DNA of 64,000 bases from Karstenula rhodostoma CBS 690.94 (lineage: Eukaryota; Ascomycota; Dothideomycetes; Pleosporales; Didymosphaeriaceae). The DNA lies in the NCBI GenBank assembly GCA_010093485.1, contig MU001492.1, forward strand, positions 1,969,122 to 2,033,121. Reading direction: 5' to 3'. This document shows, piece after piece, positions 23,701 through 39,024 of the stretch (its first letter is position 1; each line of letters begins with the position of its first letter). The notes under the pieces were generated by a model. The model worked only from the letters and a program-made list of their open reading frames with translations. It had not been told where the DNA came from and did not search any database. Made by a program: the position numbers and the translations under genes.

Positions 23701-26700
23701 AATATATATAATACTAGGTAAGGATTAATAATAATTTCTAGTTATTAAACTTTATTTTTATAAAAAGAAGTAATAATAGTATTATAATATTAATTAGAAT
23801 AATAGTATTATTAGATTATATTAGTTTAGAATAGGTTACTAAAATAGTATTAGACTAGTATTAGGCTAGGCGTTTAATATTAGCCTCTATAGCTAAAGGA
23901 CCTAATTCTAGGTCTAGATTTAGAGTATTACTAATATAGTAGAGCCTATAGTTATAGATACTCCTATACCCCTACTATTTATAGTAATTCTAGGAGTTCT
24001 AGATATTAAAAAAAGGAATAAAGATATACTTTTTAAATATAGTAAATTAAATATAGAAATAGTAAACTATAATATAAGGATATTCTTTTAGAAAGTTTTA
24101 AGTAAGTTTCCTCTATATATTTAAGGTTACTACCTACTACTTCTTAAATTATAGTATAAATTAGAGGAGATTATACTAAAAGTTATTAGTAGTAGAGAAA
24201 GTAATAAATAAGATAAGGCTTTTTAACTACTTAATTTAGAAAGTATTAGATAGATATTAGGTAGTTAAGGTTATAATAACTTATTATAGTATTAAGCTTC
24301 CTACCTTCTTATTACTAGTATAGCTATATTCCCTAGAGTTAGGTACCTATATAAATAATAGAGTTAATTAGTAATACTCCTTAATTAGGCCCTAAAAAGG
24401 TAGTCTAAATATCCTTAGCCTATAATAGAAGACTATTAATACCTTACCTAGCTATAAAACTAGCCTATATTATAAATACCTTTTATATTATTATATTAAA
24501 TAGAATAAACTAAAATTAAGAATAGTAAGTAAAATATTTATCTTTATAATAAAGAAGGTAATATATATAGGTAATAAGATTAATTTCTTATAAATAAGGC
24601 TTATTATAATTACCTATACTAATAGAGTATAGTAAAGGGAATATAAAACTTAAATAATAAATACTCCTAATAAACTTAGTAATTAGTATTAGGTAAATAG
24701 CTCCTATAGAGAGGTAAATATAGCTAGTATAAGAATAAATTTAGTCCTAAAGAGATTTAAACTTAGAGGTAGCTATATTTAAATTAGATATAGTTAAAAT
24801 TTCTAAAGATTTATTCTTATTTTTATATATATTATCCTTAGTACTAGCCTTTTTATTACTATTATATATACTCTTACCTCTTTTTTATATAGAAGTAGTA
24901 CTAGATAGTATATTACCTATATTTAAAGGATAAGACTACTAGCTAAAGAAGGTATTAGGTATAGTATTAGTTATTTAACTAGAACTAGAGTTTTTAAAAT
25001 TAAAGTAAAGGACCTCTAGTTACTACTTAATAGAACTATTAATAAGAAGAGATATAAGAGTCTTATAGTTAATAGTAATATTTTAGTAATTAAAATAATA
25101 AATAACTAGAAATAGAAGCTACTATTATATAATAGAATAGTATATATAGTAGTCCTTTTTAAATTAGTAATTAATTTAATCTAAGTTATCCCCCTTAGTC
25201 TAGATAGGCTTTAGAATAATAATCTTAACCTCTTAAGGAAACTATAGAAGTTAAGAAAAAGGTATTACTATATTAATAGTAAAGTTATAGATATAGCTAT
25301 AATAATAGTATTAGGCCCCCCTATAGATATATATCTCTATAGTAATTTAAACTTAAGTAAGTAGATATTCTTCTATATTAGTAAAAGGTAGTAATAATAA
25401 AGGTAAAGGCCTTAGGTCTATATTATTCCTACTCCTATATAATAGAATAAAATCTAGTCTATTATTCTTTATCTAATTTTAGTAATAGTTATTATACTTT
25501 CTCTAGATAATATAGAGGTTAAACTACTAGTAATTATAAATAGAGTAAGTATTTATCTAAATATTTTTAAACTCTTAATAGAATACTAATATATAGTTTA
25601 ATTCTTTAGATAGAAATATAGGTTTTTATAGATAGTCTAGGTTTATAGAATTTAAAGGTTACTAAATAGGAGGATTCTATTAATATATTTAGTCTTTAAT
25701 AGTTATAAAATCCTCTATAAAGAGGTTCCTACTACTAAATTTATCCCTACTACTTTTATTACTATAATTAGGTATAGAACTATTAGAGGAGGTAAAGTCT
25801 AATATTTTATTTAATACCTATAGACCTAGGGATATAGGAGTAGGCTAGATAGGTATTTATATTATTATAAATTAAATAGATCTTATATCTAAATCCTTTA
25901 TATATAATAGTAAAGGAGTATATAGTATTAATTATATTATATTTAGCCTAGAAGAGAATATTAAAAGAGGGATCTAATAGGCCTTATATAATAAATAATA
26001 GCTATTTTAAAATAACCTTTATAGGATTAGTCTTATTAGGGTAAAGAGCTATAAAAGACTTAGTAAAGATAATAGAATATAAGGTATAGAATATAGTTAA
26101 GTTATAGTATTAGTAGGCCTACTAATAATATAATATTTAGAAAAAGGTATAATAGAAATTAGTAGAGAATATTTTTATCTATAATATATATAGTATTTCT
26201 TTAGTTTTCTATTTATAAAGATATTAAAAACTAGATTAAGTAGATAATTATATTTATAGTAAAGTAGTATAGATTCTTAGCCTATTATTACTAATTAATA
26301 GAGAGATAGTATATAGCTAGAATAGGTAGTATAATATAAAAATATATCTATAAAATAAATATTAGTCTAGGTATTAGATAAGAATATATATAAAAAAAAA
26401 GAGGTAGGGTATAATTAATCTACTTTAAAAGTTTATTTTATACTAATTTAGAAATATAATCTATTATAGGAGGAAATATTTTTATTTACTATTATCTATA
26501 TAATCTTAGAAAAAGGGAAAAATAATATCTTCTATAATAGACTTAAATTACTTAGCCTTATAAAGGTATTACTTAGCCTATTTCTAGAGCTTTAGAACCT
26601 TATAAAAGAGGATATACTTCTAGTTAGAATTATTAAAATATTCCTTATACTACTAATACTATCCTATAATAATTATATAATACTTAAGAAAGGTATATTA

Positions 26701-27537
26701 ATAAGGAAGTAAGGTATTATAAAAAGAGTATTATATAGTATTTATAGTAGAATATAATAGATTAGCTAGTAAAGATATATAGGATAATAGTATACTTTTT
26801 AATATAGAAGAATATAATATTATAACTTTAGGGTAGATAAATTTAGAGAGTAATAGTACCTATAAATCCCTATTAATATTAGTTAAAATAATAATAAGAA
26901 GGGATATTTATATTTTATTTTATCTATTATAGCTATAATATTATTTTAGATAAGTATATCTATATTATATATAATAAGTACTTTAGTACTAGAAGGACTT
27001 CTACTCTATTAAAAGGTATTAGGAAGTACTATAGAAATAAAGGATATAAATAATATTCTATAGATATAGAATATTTTAGAGAATATTAAAGTAGATAAAG
27101 AAGATAGTATAAGACTACTAGGAGTATTATTAAAGTTAAATATTATAATAGTATTATAGTAAAAGGATAGATAAGGGATAAAGTTAAATTAAGTTAAAAA
27201 GGAAATTTTAAGTTTTTAAAGTATTAGTTAGTATTAGGCTAGACTAATACCTAAAGAAGGATTATATACTAAGTAAATATTTAGAAATATATAGCTAAGT
27301 TTAATATTTTATAGCTAGAGTAGTTATAGATAATATATTAGTTATATTAGTATTTAGGGAAATATTATTATATTACATTTTAAGGACTAATTAGAATATA
27401 TAAAATACCTTTTTTTAGCTAATAGAAAGTCTAAAATCCTCTATCCTAATTAGGTAATATATAGCCCTAAGGTTTAGCTAGCTATATAGAAACTCTACTA
27501 TAATAGTTTACTTCCTTACTTTATTCGTTATAAATAA
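17667..27537 (+). mobile_element. unclassified 9.9 kb insertion, RIP-degenerated
   Basis: This segment is absent from the sister gypsy copy, which runs straight through the same point (near 28813), so it is an insertion. Its left end carries two copies of a 61-bp unit (17666-17787). No LTR pair or clear terminal inverted repeat was found. In part of the right third (about 25.9-27.2 kb) one plus-strand frame reads on with interruptions that are TAA or TAG, as expected if CAA and CAG codons were mutated by RIP, so it was once coding. I could not assign the protein to a family. Candidates include a LINE, a Helitron or another large element. Confidence 0.55.
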
Positions 27538-27796
27538 AAAGAGAAAGCTTTAAAAAGTATAAATATTAGTATTACTTCTATATTACTACTATATAGACCC
27601 TTAACTAATCTAGATTAATTATAGGCTAATTCTTCTATTATTAATTTTTTTATTTTTTCTAACTTTTTTTCTAATTTTAGACTAGTATTTTTATTAATTA
27701 ACCCCTTTATAATTAATCCTTTATTATTAGCTAGTAGAAGTCTTTTAATAGTTTTTTATAATTTATAAGATTTCTTTTTAGTTCTTAAATATTATT

Positions 27797-28297
27797 ATTA
27801 TAAGGGGTTTCCTATATACCTAATCTAGATTTATACCTTAAGGATTATTTAAGAAATAAAATATAATAGAGGTAAATACTAAATTAATTAATAATTCTAT
27901 ATTATAATAAAATATAATATAATAATACTAAAAAAAAACTAAGTATTTATATATAGATAAAGTACTTTAATTTAAATATAAAAGTTAACTATAAAGAATA
28001 GAAACTATATAAAGATTCTTTTATACTATATATTAATTATTCTAATTCTTACTATTCTAGAATCTTCTAATTTACTCCTATAGATTCTATCCTCTTAGTA
28101 GGAATATCTACTCTACTTTTACTAAAATCTAGTATTTTTAAAATTTTATATTTTTAATAGAATTATAATTATATAACTTATAATATAAGCTACTTTATAA
28201 GTTTATATATAAGTACCTATTAGTTTTATTTCTATTACTAATATCTTATATATAATTTTTTTCTTCCTTTTAGTCTAGTTCTACTATAATTATAATA
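27797..28297 (-). repeat. Ty3/gypsy LTR copy 2
   Basis: Uninterrupted 501-bp LTR, the same length as copy 3 and the inverted solo copy. The adjacent inner sequence gives a purine-rich tract on the minus strand (aaaaagaggg), marking this as the 3' LTR of a minus-strand element. Confidence 0.82.
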
Positions 28298-31200
28298 TTA
28301 TCCCTCTTTTTAGAATTATTATTCTAATACCCTATTATTACCTTATAACCTATTATTATAGTATAGTTTAGGGATATAAAAGTTTATTTTTTTATACCTC
28401 TAAATATAGTATTATATCCTCTTTTAGATTTCTTAAGCCTTTTTAACTATACCTAAGGTACTAAAATAATTATTAACTAATTATAACTATATCTATATTA
28501 ATAAGATTTATTATTATAGTCTAGTAATATAAATAAAGTATATTTATTATATAAAAAAGAAAATTCTAAAGTATTTTATAGATATTTTAACTAAGGAGTA
28601 TACTATATATATTACTATTTATATAAAATATAATTTTTAAATTTCTAAAAAAGAATAGGAATAGGTTTAGTCTAAAAAGTATAAAAAGTATTTTACCCTT
28701 TTCTATACTAAAACTAAGGTTACTTATTTAAGAATAGAAATTATAGAAATAAAAGAGTAGGAATAGTTATTTATAACTTATAATATTTATATACTTAGTA
28801 TACTAAATTATTTAGAAGAGAAGGCTTTAAAAAGTATAAATACTAGTATTACTTCTATATTATTATTATATAAATCCTTAACTAATTTAGGCTAGTTATA
28901 AGCTAATTTTTTTATTATTAATTTTTTTATTTTTTTTAACTTTTTTTTTAATTTTAGACTAGTATTCTTATTAATTAACTCCTTTAGAATTAATCTTTTA
29001 TTATTAACTAGTAGAAGTCCTCTAGTAGCTTTTTATAATTTATAAGGTTTCCTTTTAATTCTTAGGTATTATACTATTCTAGTTATCTTTTTTACTTAAC
29101 TAGGTATTTTTACTAACCCTTAATTATTTATAAGTCTTTAATTACTTTAACCTTATATTTATTATCTTCTAGTTTTAGCTAGGTCTTAATTAGAGTATTT
29201 AGAGGTACTAGTTTTAATAATAATTTATAAAAGGTAGAATATATTTTTATACTTATTAGTAGAAGTAATTTAGTTATAACTAGTCCCTTTATTTTTTAAA
29301 CTTTAAAGGGTTCTATCTATAAATAATCTAGTTTCTTACTTAATTATTTTATCTTTAGATTTTTCTATAATAGGAAAACTTTATCCCCCTTCTTAAGAGT
29401 TAGTTTTTTAATCTTTTACTTATTTATATTTTTAGATACTATAAGGGCTCTATAGGTAATCCTTTTTTATAAAACTTTATAAAGTTTTTTTATCTTTTAA
29501 ATTTTATTTTAAACTCTAGTAGAGATACTTTTTATATTCTTTAGATTTTAATAAATAACTAGCTTATATCTATAGTTTATATAATAGGGTAAGTATTTTA
29601 TTATACCTAATTTTAAGTTATTATATACTAACTATATAGTTAATAGGAGTTCTATTTAATTATCTTATTACTTATTAATATAGAATTATAAATACTACTT
29701 AAGTATTTAATTTATATATTTTATCTATCTATCTATTTTACGGTAGAAGTTTATTAATAGCTTTTAGTTTATTTTTAGAGCTATAGTAAAAGTATTTTAA
29801 TACTTTAAAGTAAAGAGTTTATTTTTATTTATAATAAATTTCTCTAGTAGTCTATACTTAGAGAATAGTATATTATCTACTTTATAGACTAGTTTTTTTA
29901 CTATTATAAACTCTTTTATAGGTTTAAACTTAGCTATTTTTATAAGTCTATATACTATTACTATAATAGTATTATATATATACTATATTCCTAGCTATAA
30001 TAATTTTAGAAATTTTATAATAAAATCTATTATTATATTTTATTATAGTTATTTTATTATAAATAGTAGTTATAGAAGTTTATAAGACTTATATTTCTTA
30101 GACTTATTTTTATAGTAAGTTTAATAGTTATTTATCTCTATTATAACTAATTACTTAAGCTTAGAGATAGTATATTTATTTATAATATAATATATTATTT
30201 CTTTAATATCTAGATATCTCTATTTTTTAGATTTATATAGTTTTTTAATTAGAATAGATATATATCTATTATTAATAATAATTTACTATTAGTAGTTTTA
30301 TCTAGTTTTATTAAAACTATACTTAAAAAGGTTATATTCCTCTTTCTAGCCTTAATTAAATTTTTAGTAGCCCTAGAAGTTTTATATTTCTAGTTCTATA
30401 TACCTTAGACTAGCTATCTATACTCTAATCTTTAGTTAGTTATATTTAAGTATATTATTTTTATATTTATATAGTACTATATTATATAGTTTAATTTTAT
30501 CTTTAATTAAGTTTAATTATTTATATAAGGTATTTACTATACTATTAAAAGTTCTAGATTAATAATAAATTATAAAATTAAAGTTTATTAAGAATTTTAC
30601 CTATTATATTTATTATTAGTTAAGCTTCTTTATTAATATAAAGCTAGTAAGGTTCTAGTAGTCTATTTATATTTCTACTTTAAAATAGACTTTTATAAGT
30701 TATACTTTTTATTATTTAAAAATATTTACTATTACTAGTAGTTTCTTATTATAAATATTATAGTTAAGTTTTACTTTTAAGAATTTCTATAAATAGTAGA
30801 ATACTAGTTTCTATTTTCTATTTTTATCTAGTTATAAGAAAATTACTTCTAATATATAGTTAGATATATTTATTTTAATCTTAGCTAGTTTTAATAGATT
30901 AAATATTTATAAAAGTAGGGCTATTAAGAATATTATCTATAATTTTCTAAATACCTCTAATAGTTTCCCTTAGATTAGCTATATAACTTTATTATTACTT
31001 TTCTTTATAAAATTTATTAGTAGTATAGTAGTTTTAAAATAATCCTTTATAAATTTTTAATAGAAGTTAGTAAACCTTAAAAAGGACTAGATATTCTTTA
31101 CTAACTTAGAAATTAGCTATTCCTATATAGTAGTAACTTTTTTTAGATCTATTAATATACTTTCCCTTAAAATAATAAATTCTATATATTTTATTTTAGT

Positions 31201-34200
31201 AATATAGAACTTATACTTATTTAGATAGAGAAGTAATTAATACTCTTTTATTTTTTTAAATATTTTCTTTATATATCCTATATATTCTTCTAGTATTCTA
31301 GTAAAGTAAATAAGTATATTATTAAGGTATACTATATAGAATATATTTAAGTATTTATATAGGGCTTTATTAATAATTATTTAAAATATTATAAAGATAT
31401 TTATTAATCTAAATAATATAACCTAGTATTTATAGAGACTATATCTAGTTCTAAATACTATTTTTTATTTATACCTTTTAGTAATTTATATATAGTAATA
31501 TCTATTATATATATTAAATTTTATAAACTACTTAGCTTCTTAGAGTTAATCTATAAGCTCTATAATTAAGGGTAATAAATACTAATTCTTAATTATAATA
31601 TTATTTAGCTATTTATAATCTATATAAAATTATAGTTTACTATTTTTTTTAGGTATTTATAGAATTAAAAAGGTTATAGGACTATAACTTTCTTAAATAT
31701 ACTTCTATTCTAGATTCTTTTATAAATACTTTTATACTTTTTTTTTCTTAATTTACTAATATTAGCCTTAGCTATTCTAGTTATAATTTTATACCCTTTT
31801 TTAAAAATATTATATAATCCTATTCTTAGTAATTTAGTAGTTTTTTTTTTTAATTTCTTTAAAGAGTTTTATATACTCCTTATATTCTAGTAAAATTATT
31901 AATAGTTTCTTTATAATCTAGAAATCTAAATATTATATCTAGATAATTTATATTTATTTTAGATTTTCTTTTAGAATTCTAATAATTTTAATAGCTAAGA
32001 TCTCCTTAGTCTATTATTATATAGTCTACTTAGTTAGAGTATCTAGAGTCTTTAGTTTTACTTTCTATAGGTACCTTATACTAGTAATTTATAATATTAA
32101 TCCTTAGTTATATATTATTTAACTTTTCTAGTTAATATCTAGATTATTCTCTAATAACTAGTTATAATTTATAATAACTTTTAAGCTTTTTATATCTATT
32201 ATAATAAAATTATATTAGCTTTTAAATTCTTTAATATCTACTAGTAATAGTAGTATTTTAAAGTATAACTAGTCTTTACTATACTCTTAAAAAAATATTC
32301 TATTTACTATTTCTAATTAGACTAGCTCTATTTTATTTTAATATAATAAGTTATATTTCTTTATTATTTTAAATAAGATTAGATATCTAATAGTACTAGA
32401 GTCTATTAGTATATTTACTTAAAATCTTTTAATTATAATCTACTTTTCTATATAAAGTTCTATAGCCCTACTATTTCTATTTATTTTTTAAATCTTTAAA
32501 ATACTTTTACTAACTTAGTTTATTATCTAGTAGTATTTTAGTTTTTTTAATATTATTTATATTTTAATCTATAGTCCTTCTAGATATCTATAGTTATTAT
32601 AAAGGGGGTAATTAGTATAGTATAATTTTATAGTATACCTCCTTATTAGTTTTAAATAAGCTTAGGGATTTTTAGAATAATCTTAAATTATATACCTTTA
32701 GTATTTTTCTACTTTTATTACTTTTATAATTTCCCCTTTATTAACTTTATTTTAGTATTTTAAATATCTAGTAATTATATATTTAAAGAAATATATTTTT
32801 TTATAATCTTTATTACTTTAGTTATAGATAGTAGCTTTCTTCTTACTTAAGTATTTTAGATACTATTCTAAATAGTTATAGTAGTACTACTTAATTTTAT
32901 ATATATATTATATTTTATTTTTAATTAGATAGATAGTTTTTTTATACTTATAGAGTATTTTTATATCTTTTAAATTTTTTTCTATTAGCTAGTAATATAT
33001 AGTATACTTTTATTTCTAATACTTAGAATAGCTTTTTATATAATATTATTACTATTTTAGTATATTATAATTATATAATTATTACTTTAATTAGTAAATA
33101 TAATATTATACTTCTAGATAGTTTTTCTTCTAAAGCTTTTTATAGTCTAGTTATCTAGAGGCCTTAGTTATATTAGTTTTTTTTTTTTTATAATATCTAT
33201 AGCTATTATAGTTATAGTACTACTATTTAACTTTTAAATAATTATTATTAATCTAGATTTACTATATAAGTACTAGAATACTTTCTTATTATCCTTTTAT
33301 TTAATAGTATATTCTATTAGTATTTATATTTATAATTCTAATTTTATAGTTATAAACTAGTATAAAGTACTTATTATTTCTATATATTTAGTATAGGTTT
33401 TATAGAATTTAATTTATAATATTTTTTTTATTAATTATTTTCTAGACTTCCTCTAGTAGTTTAGAGAAATTAGAGTTATTTTTTATATTATCCTTTTATA
33501 ATAGTATAGGAGTTCTAGACTATAGTATTATTATAGCTACTTTTATTATTTAGGCTTACTTACCTTAGAACTTTCTAGAAGAATATTTAGTTTTAAAATA
33601 TTTCTTTTTTCTATAGTTTAGATAAGTCTTATTCTTAAAATATTATTATTAGATATTATTTTATTTCTTTTATTATAAAGTTTATTTCTTTTTTTTATAG
33701 ATTTTATTTTCTATAATTATATCTTTATTATAATTCCTTTATTTATAATATAGCTTCTATATATTAGCCTTTAAATTAAATACTAGTTTAATAGATTTTT
33801 TCTTCTCTAGCTATTATTTATATAATTAATAGTTAATTTATACTACTAATTTAATTAGGGCTTCTAGACTATTAGGTTTCTTATAATAAAGTAGTTTATT
33901 CTTAACTAGTTCTTTTAAACTATTATAGTAGACTACCTATAATAGGGTATTATTCTAATTAATTTTAGTCTAGAGCTATTAGAATATAATAGAGTATTTA
34001 CTAGCTAATTCTATTTATTTAATATATTAAATAAGTTATTTAGCCTATTATTCTTTATTTATCTTACTAAATATAATTTTAATTTATTTCTTAAATTTCT
34101 TTTAGAATATAAAGACTTTTATAGTTTTTTTATTTTATCTTTTTAGTTCTATTTTATATACTAGAAAGTCTTTAATAATTAAGTATATTTATTCTACTAC

Positions 34201-34546
34201 CCTTTTTATTATATATATTATAGTAGCTAAAATCTTTACTTAGTTATTTCTAAATATATTATAGTTATATCTATAATATAATTCTATATTTATTAAAAAT
34301 ATTTTAAAGTTTATTAGATCTATTATAAATAATAATAGATTACTATAAACTATAAATATAGATAGGTTAGTTATATATTATATATTTATATAAATTATTA
34401 TAATTAATTATTATTCTAAGTCTAGCTAAAATATATCCTTAAATAGTACCTTAGTACCCTATACTAGTTCTAATAGTATAAAATATTCTAGCCTCTCCTT
34501 TTATACTTACTATCTACTACTACTAGTAGTTACTATAACTTACTAT

Positions 34547-35760
34547 ATATTATAGAGATTTACTATAAGGTAGGGTAACTTAATAAAGTAGGGGGGATAA
34601 AAAGGTATATTATACTTTACTAATATATAAATAAAGGGGGACTAAAAAAGTAGCTAAGGTATATCTAGTATCTATATATAGGCTAACTAAAAAGGGTATA
34701 ATACTAAACTAACTAAAATAGGATTAGTATATACCTACTAATATATAAGAAATCTAACTATAAAGAGTTAATAATATTAAAAAGAATAGTTCTTATTAAG
34801 ACTAGGAGAAAAATATATATAGATAGGTATTACTATTTATATTATTTTTTTATATTCTATACTCTAGTTATTAATAGCACGCGAGAATATAATTAAAATA
34901 CCTATTCCTAGTATACTATAAATCCTACTTAATAGTATAATACTTATAGTTTTAGGCTTACTAATATATTACCTATATCTTAGAATTAATCTAACTAATA
35001 AACCTATATAGATAGTAATATACCTATTCCCTACTATCTATCTAGGGATAATAATAATAATAATAACTAATACCTATAATAAAGTAAAAAAGTATAATAA
35101 GGATATTTAAATAATAATAGTAATAATAAGTAATAGTTATAATATTCTAAAAGTTAAGAGCTAGCTAGAATCTAAAATTATATATATAAGTATAAAGGAA
35201 GTATTTAAACTATATAAGCTAGATTAGCTAGTAATAAAATACTTAATAACTACTAGCTATATATATATATTATAATAATAAAAGATATAGAGTATATAGA
35301 ATTACTATAATAATAAAAAGGAAACTAAAAAGAATAAAAAGTTTATAATAAAAGTAATAGGTAATAAGGTAAGTATTTACTAGATATAGAAGATCCTATA
35401 TAGTATAGTAATATAGGCGTAGATATAGATAGTAAAAATAAAATTATCCTAAGTATAAAGTATAAAGGGTAGTAAGATAATAGCTATATAGAATTAGTAT
35501 TTAAGATAAGGTATTAGGGGTATATAGTATATTTAGTTATAAAATACTAAGGGAGCTTAGTATTATATTAATAGTAGAATAAAATAATAAGAATTATAAT
35601 ATAAAGTTAACTAGTATCTAGTTATAATTAGTAGCTTTTAATAGATCTTAATAACTAGTTCTAGGGAAAGATAGTAATTAAATAAACTTAACTTAGTAAA
35701 GTAAGGATTTTAAATAAATAAATAAAGAGGTAACTAACTAATACTAGCCTAACTTACTAT
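34547..35760. mobile_element. 1.2 kb insertion inside the left copia LTR
   Basis: Splits the left 271-bp LTR. The junction word taacttactat occurs on both sides (ending at 34546 and 35760), an 11-bp shared stretch that suggests a target-site duplication of about 8-11 bp, as made by MULE or hAT-type transposons. Terminal inverted repeats are not obvious after RIP. It holds no open frame. Confidence 0.6.
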
Positions 35761-38700
35761 AATAGTAAGTATACTATACTATAGATAATAATATATATAT
35801 ATAATTTAATATACCCCCTTAGTTTAGTACCCTTAGGCTATCTAAACTAGATTATAAGTAATAGCTTAGAATACTTAGTAAAAGTAATCTTAGATTTTTT
35901 TAAGTAGTATAGTACTTATTACCTCTTAATTTTCTATATTAACTAATCTAAGCTAATTAAGAAAGTCTAGTTATTTATTTACTAGTAATATCTTTATAAG
36001 TCTATTAGTAATTATTTTAGCTAACTTAATATACTTAATAGTAATTATTCCTATAGAGACTTTTTATTATAGCTAGTAATTATAGATATTAATATATTAG
36101 AGCTTAGTCTAGAGTTTTAATACTTTCTAAGTTACTAAGTAAATTATTTATTAATTATTATATTATATTATAATTATAGAGCTAGGTAATATAATCTTAA
36201 ACTTTTTTAATAATTTTAAAATATAGATAGCTTCCTTAGTTATCTATAATAGGGCGAGTAGTTTTATCTCTATTATAGAGGTAGTAATAGTATTTTATTT
36301 ATTTACCCTCTATACTATTAGGCTATTAAATAACTTAATTATATAGCCCTATAAGCTTTTTCTATTAATTATATTATTAGTAAATAAGGCATTACTAGTA
36401 ATCTAAAGGTATAATTTACCTCTAAGCTATAAACCCTTATATTTAGTAGCTAAGAGATATAATAATACTCTATTAATAGTATTTTAATATACTTAACCTA
36501 GATTTAATAGAAACTAGACTAGTTATAATATAGTAAAAGCGATATCTAGTTATATTATAACTACTATAAATAGTAATAATCTAATCTTTTATTAATACTT
36601 ATTAATCTCTAATAGTAAGGCTAGACCTTTTTAAGGTTTAAGCTCTATACTAGCTATAGGTATATTATAGTAGTAATTAGTTTTATTTACTAGTTATTAG
36701 ATCTTTTTAATATATAAGGTCTATAATAATTATATAAGTTACTAGTTTTATTTTTAAATAATCTCTATACTAAGGAACTATTATAGATTATTTCCTTTAG
36801 TTATAGTATATTTTTATTTAAGTAGCTCTACTACTTTAGTTACTATTACCTCCTTTATTTAGTAATAAGTAATAATAATATTATCTATATAAAAGAAGAT
36901 AATAATACTATTCTTAATTATATAGTATAGTTTATATAGAATTATAGTAAAATCTATACTTTTAAGTATTATAGTAAATTCTTTTTACTATAGCTTAGAT
37001 AAGATTTAAAGTCTATAGAGGGCCTTTTATAGTTTAAGAATTATACCTCTTTTTTAGTACCCTATAGATATCCTTATATAAACTTCTTAATTAAGTATTA
37101 TATATATAAATATATTAGTTATATTATATTATTTTAGTTTAAGGTTATATCTAGTAGTTATTACTATAAGTATATAGAATAATTAATTAGTTAAAGTTAC
37201 TATATAGATATCTTATAGAATAATATCCTTCTATTAGTTTTCTTATATAACTAATTAAGCCTTATACTTTAGAAATTAATAGTATTTATTAAGTTTATAG
37301 GTATATACCTATATATAGTTAAGGATTTAGTAACCTACTTATTTAATTAGTCTTTATAATACTTTTATCTATAAGTTTATTTATTAATAGCTAGTAAAAT
37401 ATTTATATTTAACTTTTTAAAATAATTCCTCTATTAGGTAATTTTTAAGTCTAGTTTAGATTATTAGTAGTAGTAGTAATTAGCTTTAATAAGGTTTTAA
37501 TCCTTTTATAAGTATTTATTTTACTTATATTTTATTAAGGTTATAGCCTTTATATATACTTTTATAATCTACTAGAATACCTACTATAAATATAGCTATT
37601 TAGGGTATAATTTTTATATTAGCTATTATTAGCTACTATATATAGTTATTTACTATTTATATTTTTAGTAATAGTATATTTTATATTATAAGTTATACTA
37701 GTAGTATAACTAGTAGTAGTATTATTAGTAGTAATAGGTAGGTACTATTATACTTTCTCTCTAATAACTCTTTTAATATCTTTTATTATTATTATAAATT
37801 ACTATAATTTATTATAACTAACTTATTTTTATAGAATAAAGTTATCTCTAGTTTAATTATTAGAGTAGGTAGTCTTTTTATAGTTCTAACCTATAATATA
37901 ATCTCTTTTAAAATACTATATATAAGATTATTTATAAGCTTTTCCTATATTCTATTAAATACTATATCTTTATTAAATATAATATTATAAATATTAATTA
38001 CTTTTAATAATAATAGAATCTATATATACTAGATATTTATTAATTAGTATTCTATAAGGTATCTAATCTATACCTTTAGATTAAGTTTCTATAGCTTATT
38101 TTTTCTATACTATATATTATTAGTTATAGTAAAGGCTTTACTTCTATATACTTTAAAATATACTAGATTTAGTTTCTAAGGCTAAGTTACTATTTTATTA
38201 ATAAGAATAACTATTATAAAGAATACCTTATATAGTAAGTATTAGTAATTCTTATAATTTAGTATTTAATTATATAGGTATACTATAGCCCTAATAATCT
38301 TAGGCTATATTTTCTATAAAAGGTTTATATTAAATTATATTATATAGGCTTTTTCTTTTATTATACTCTCTAAGTATTTAGCTCCTCTATTTTATACTTA
38401 TATATCTAGTACTAAGGGCTTAATTTTAATACCTTAACTTATATACTAATATTTAATATCTACTTTTATTATAAAGATCTTATTATCTAATTTAATAATT
38501 TTAACTATTATACTAAACTATACTTTTATAAATAGTATAAAACTATTAAATACTTTAATAATAATTCTTATTAAATAGTTATCTTTAAAGTAGAAGTCCT
38601 ATATATAGCTAGAGTATTAATTAATAATTAATATTTAGCTTTTTTTTTTAGTAGAGTTATTAGGTTTAAAGTTATAAAAGTTAATTATAATATACTTACT

Positions 38701-39024
38701 AGATTTTTAATTATTTAGTTAAGGTATATATCTAATTTATTATTTTAATTTAGTTTATCTATAAGTATTATATTTTATTATAGGAATATCTTTAATATAT
38801 ACCCCCTTAGCTTACTATACTAAATACTTAAATATATTTAGTTCTAGATAGTCTAGTTATTTATACTATATAGCTATATTTATAATTTTTATTTTATACT
38901 TTATATATATTATTATCTTATATATAGTATATACTATACTTTATATAATAATATAAATACTATTAATAGGTCTATACTCTAATATTTATTAATTATATAA
39001 CTTTTATAGTTCTACTATAATATA

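Larger units (their letters stand above)
17150..27796 (-). mobile_element. partial gypsy internal region, split by a 9.9 kb insertion
   Basis: The pieces 17150-17666 and 27538-27796 correspond to 28298-28813 and about 28814-29072 of the fuller copy, so they are the minus-strand 3' end of the internal region. The remainder of this copy is missing: it stops where LTR copy 2 begins. No intact frame survives; C is almost never followed by A or G. Confidence 0.7.
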
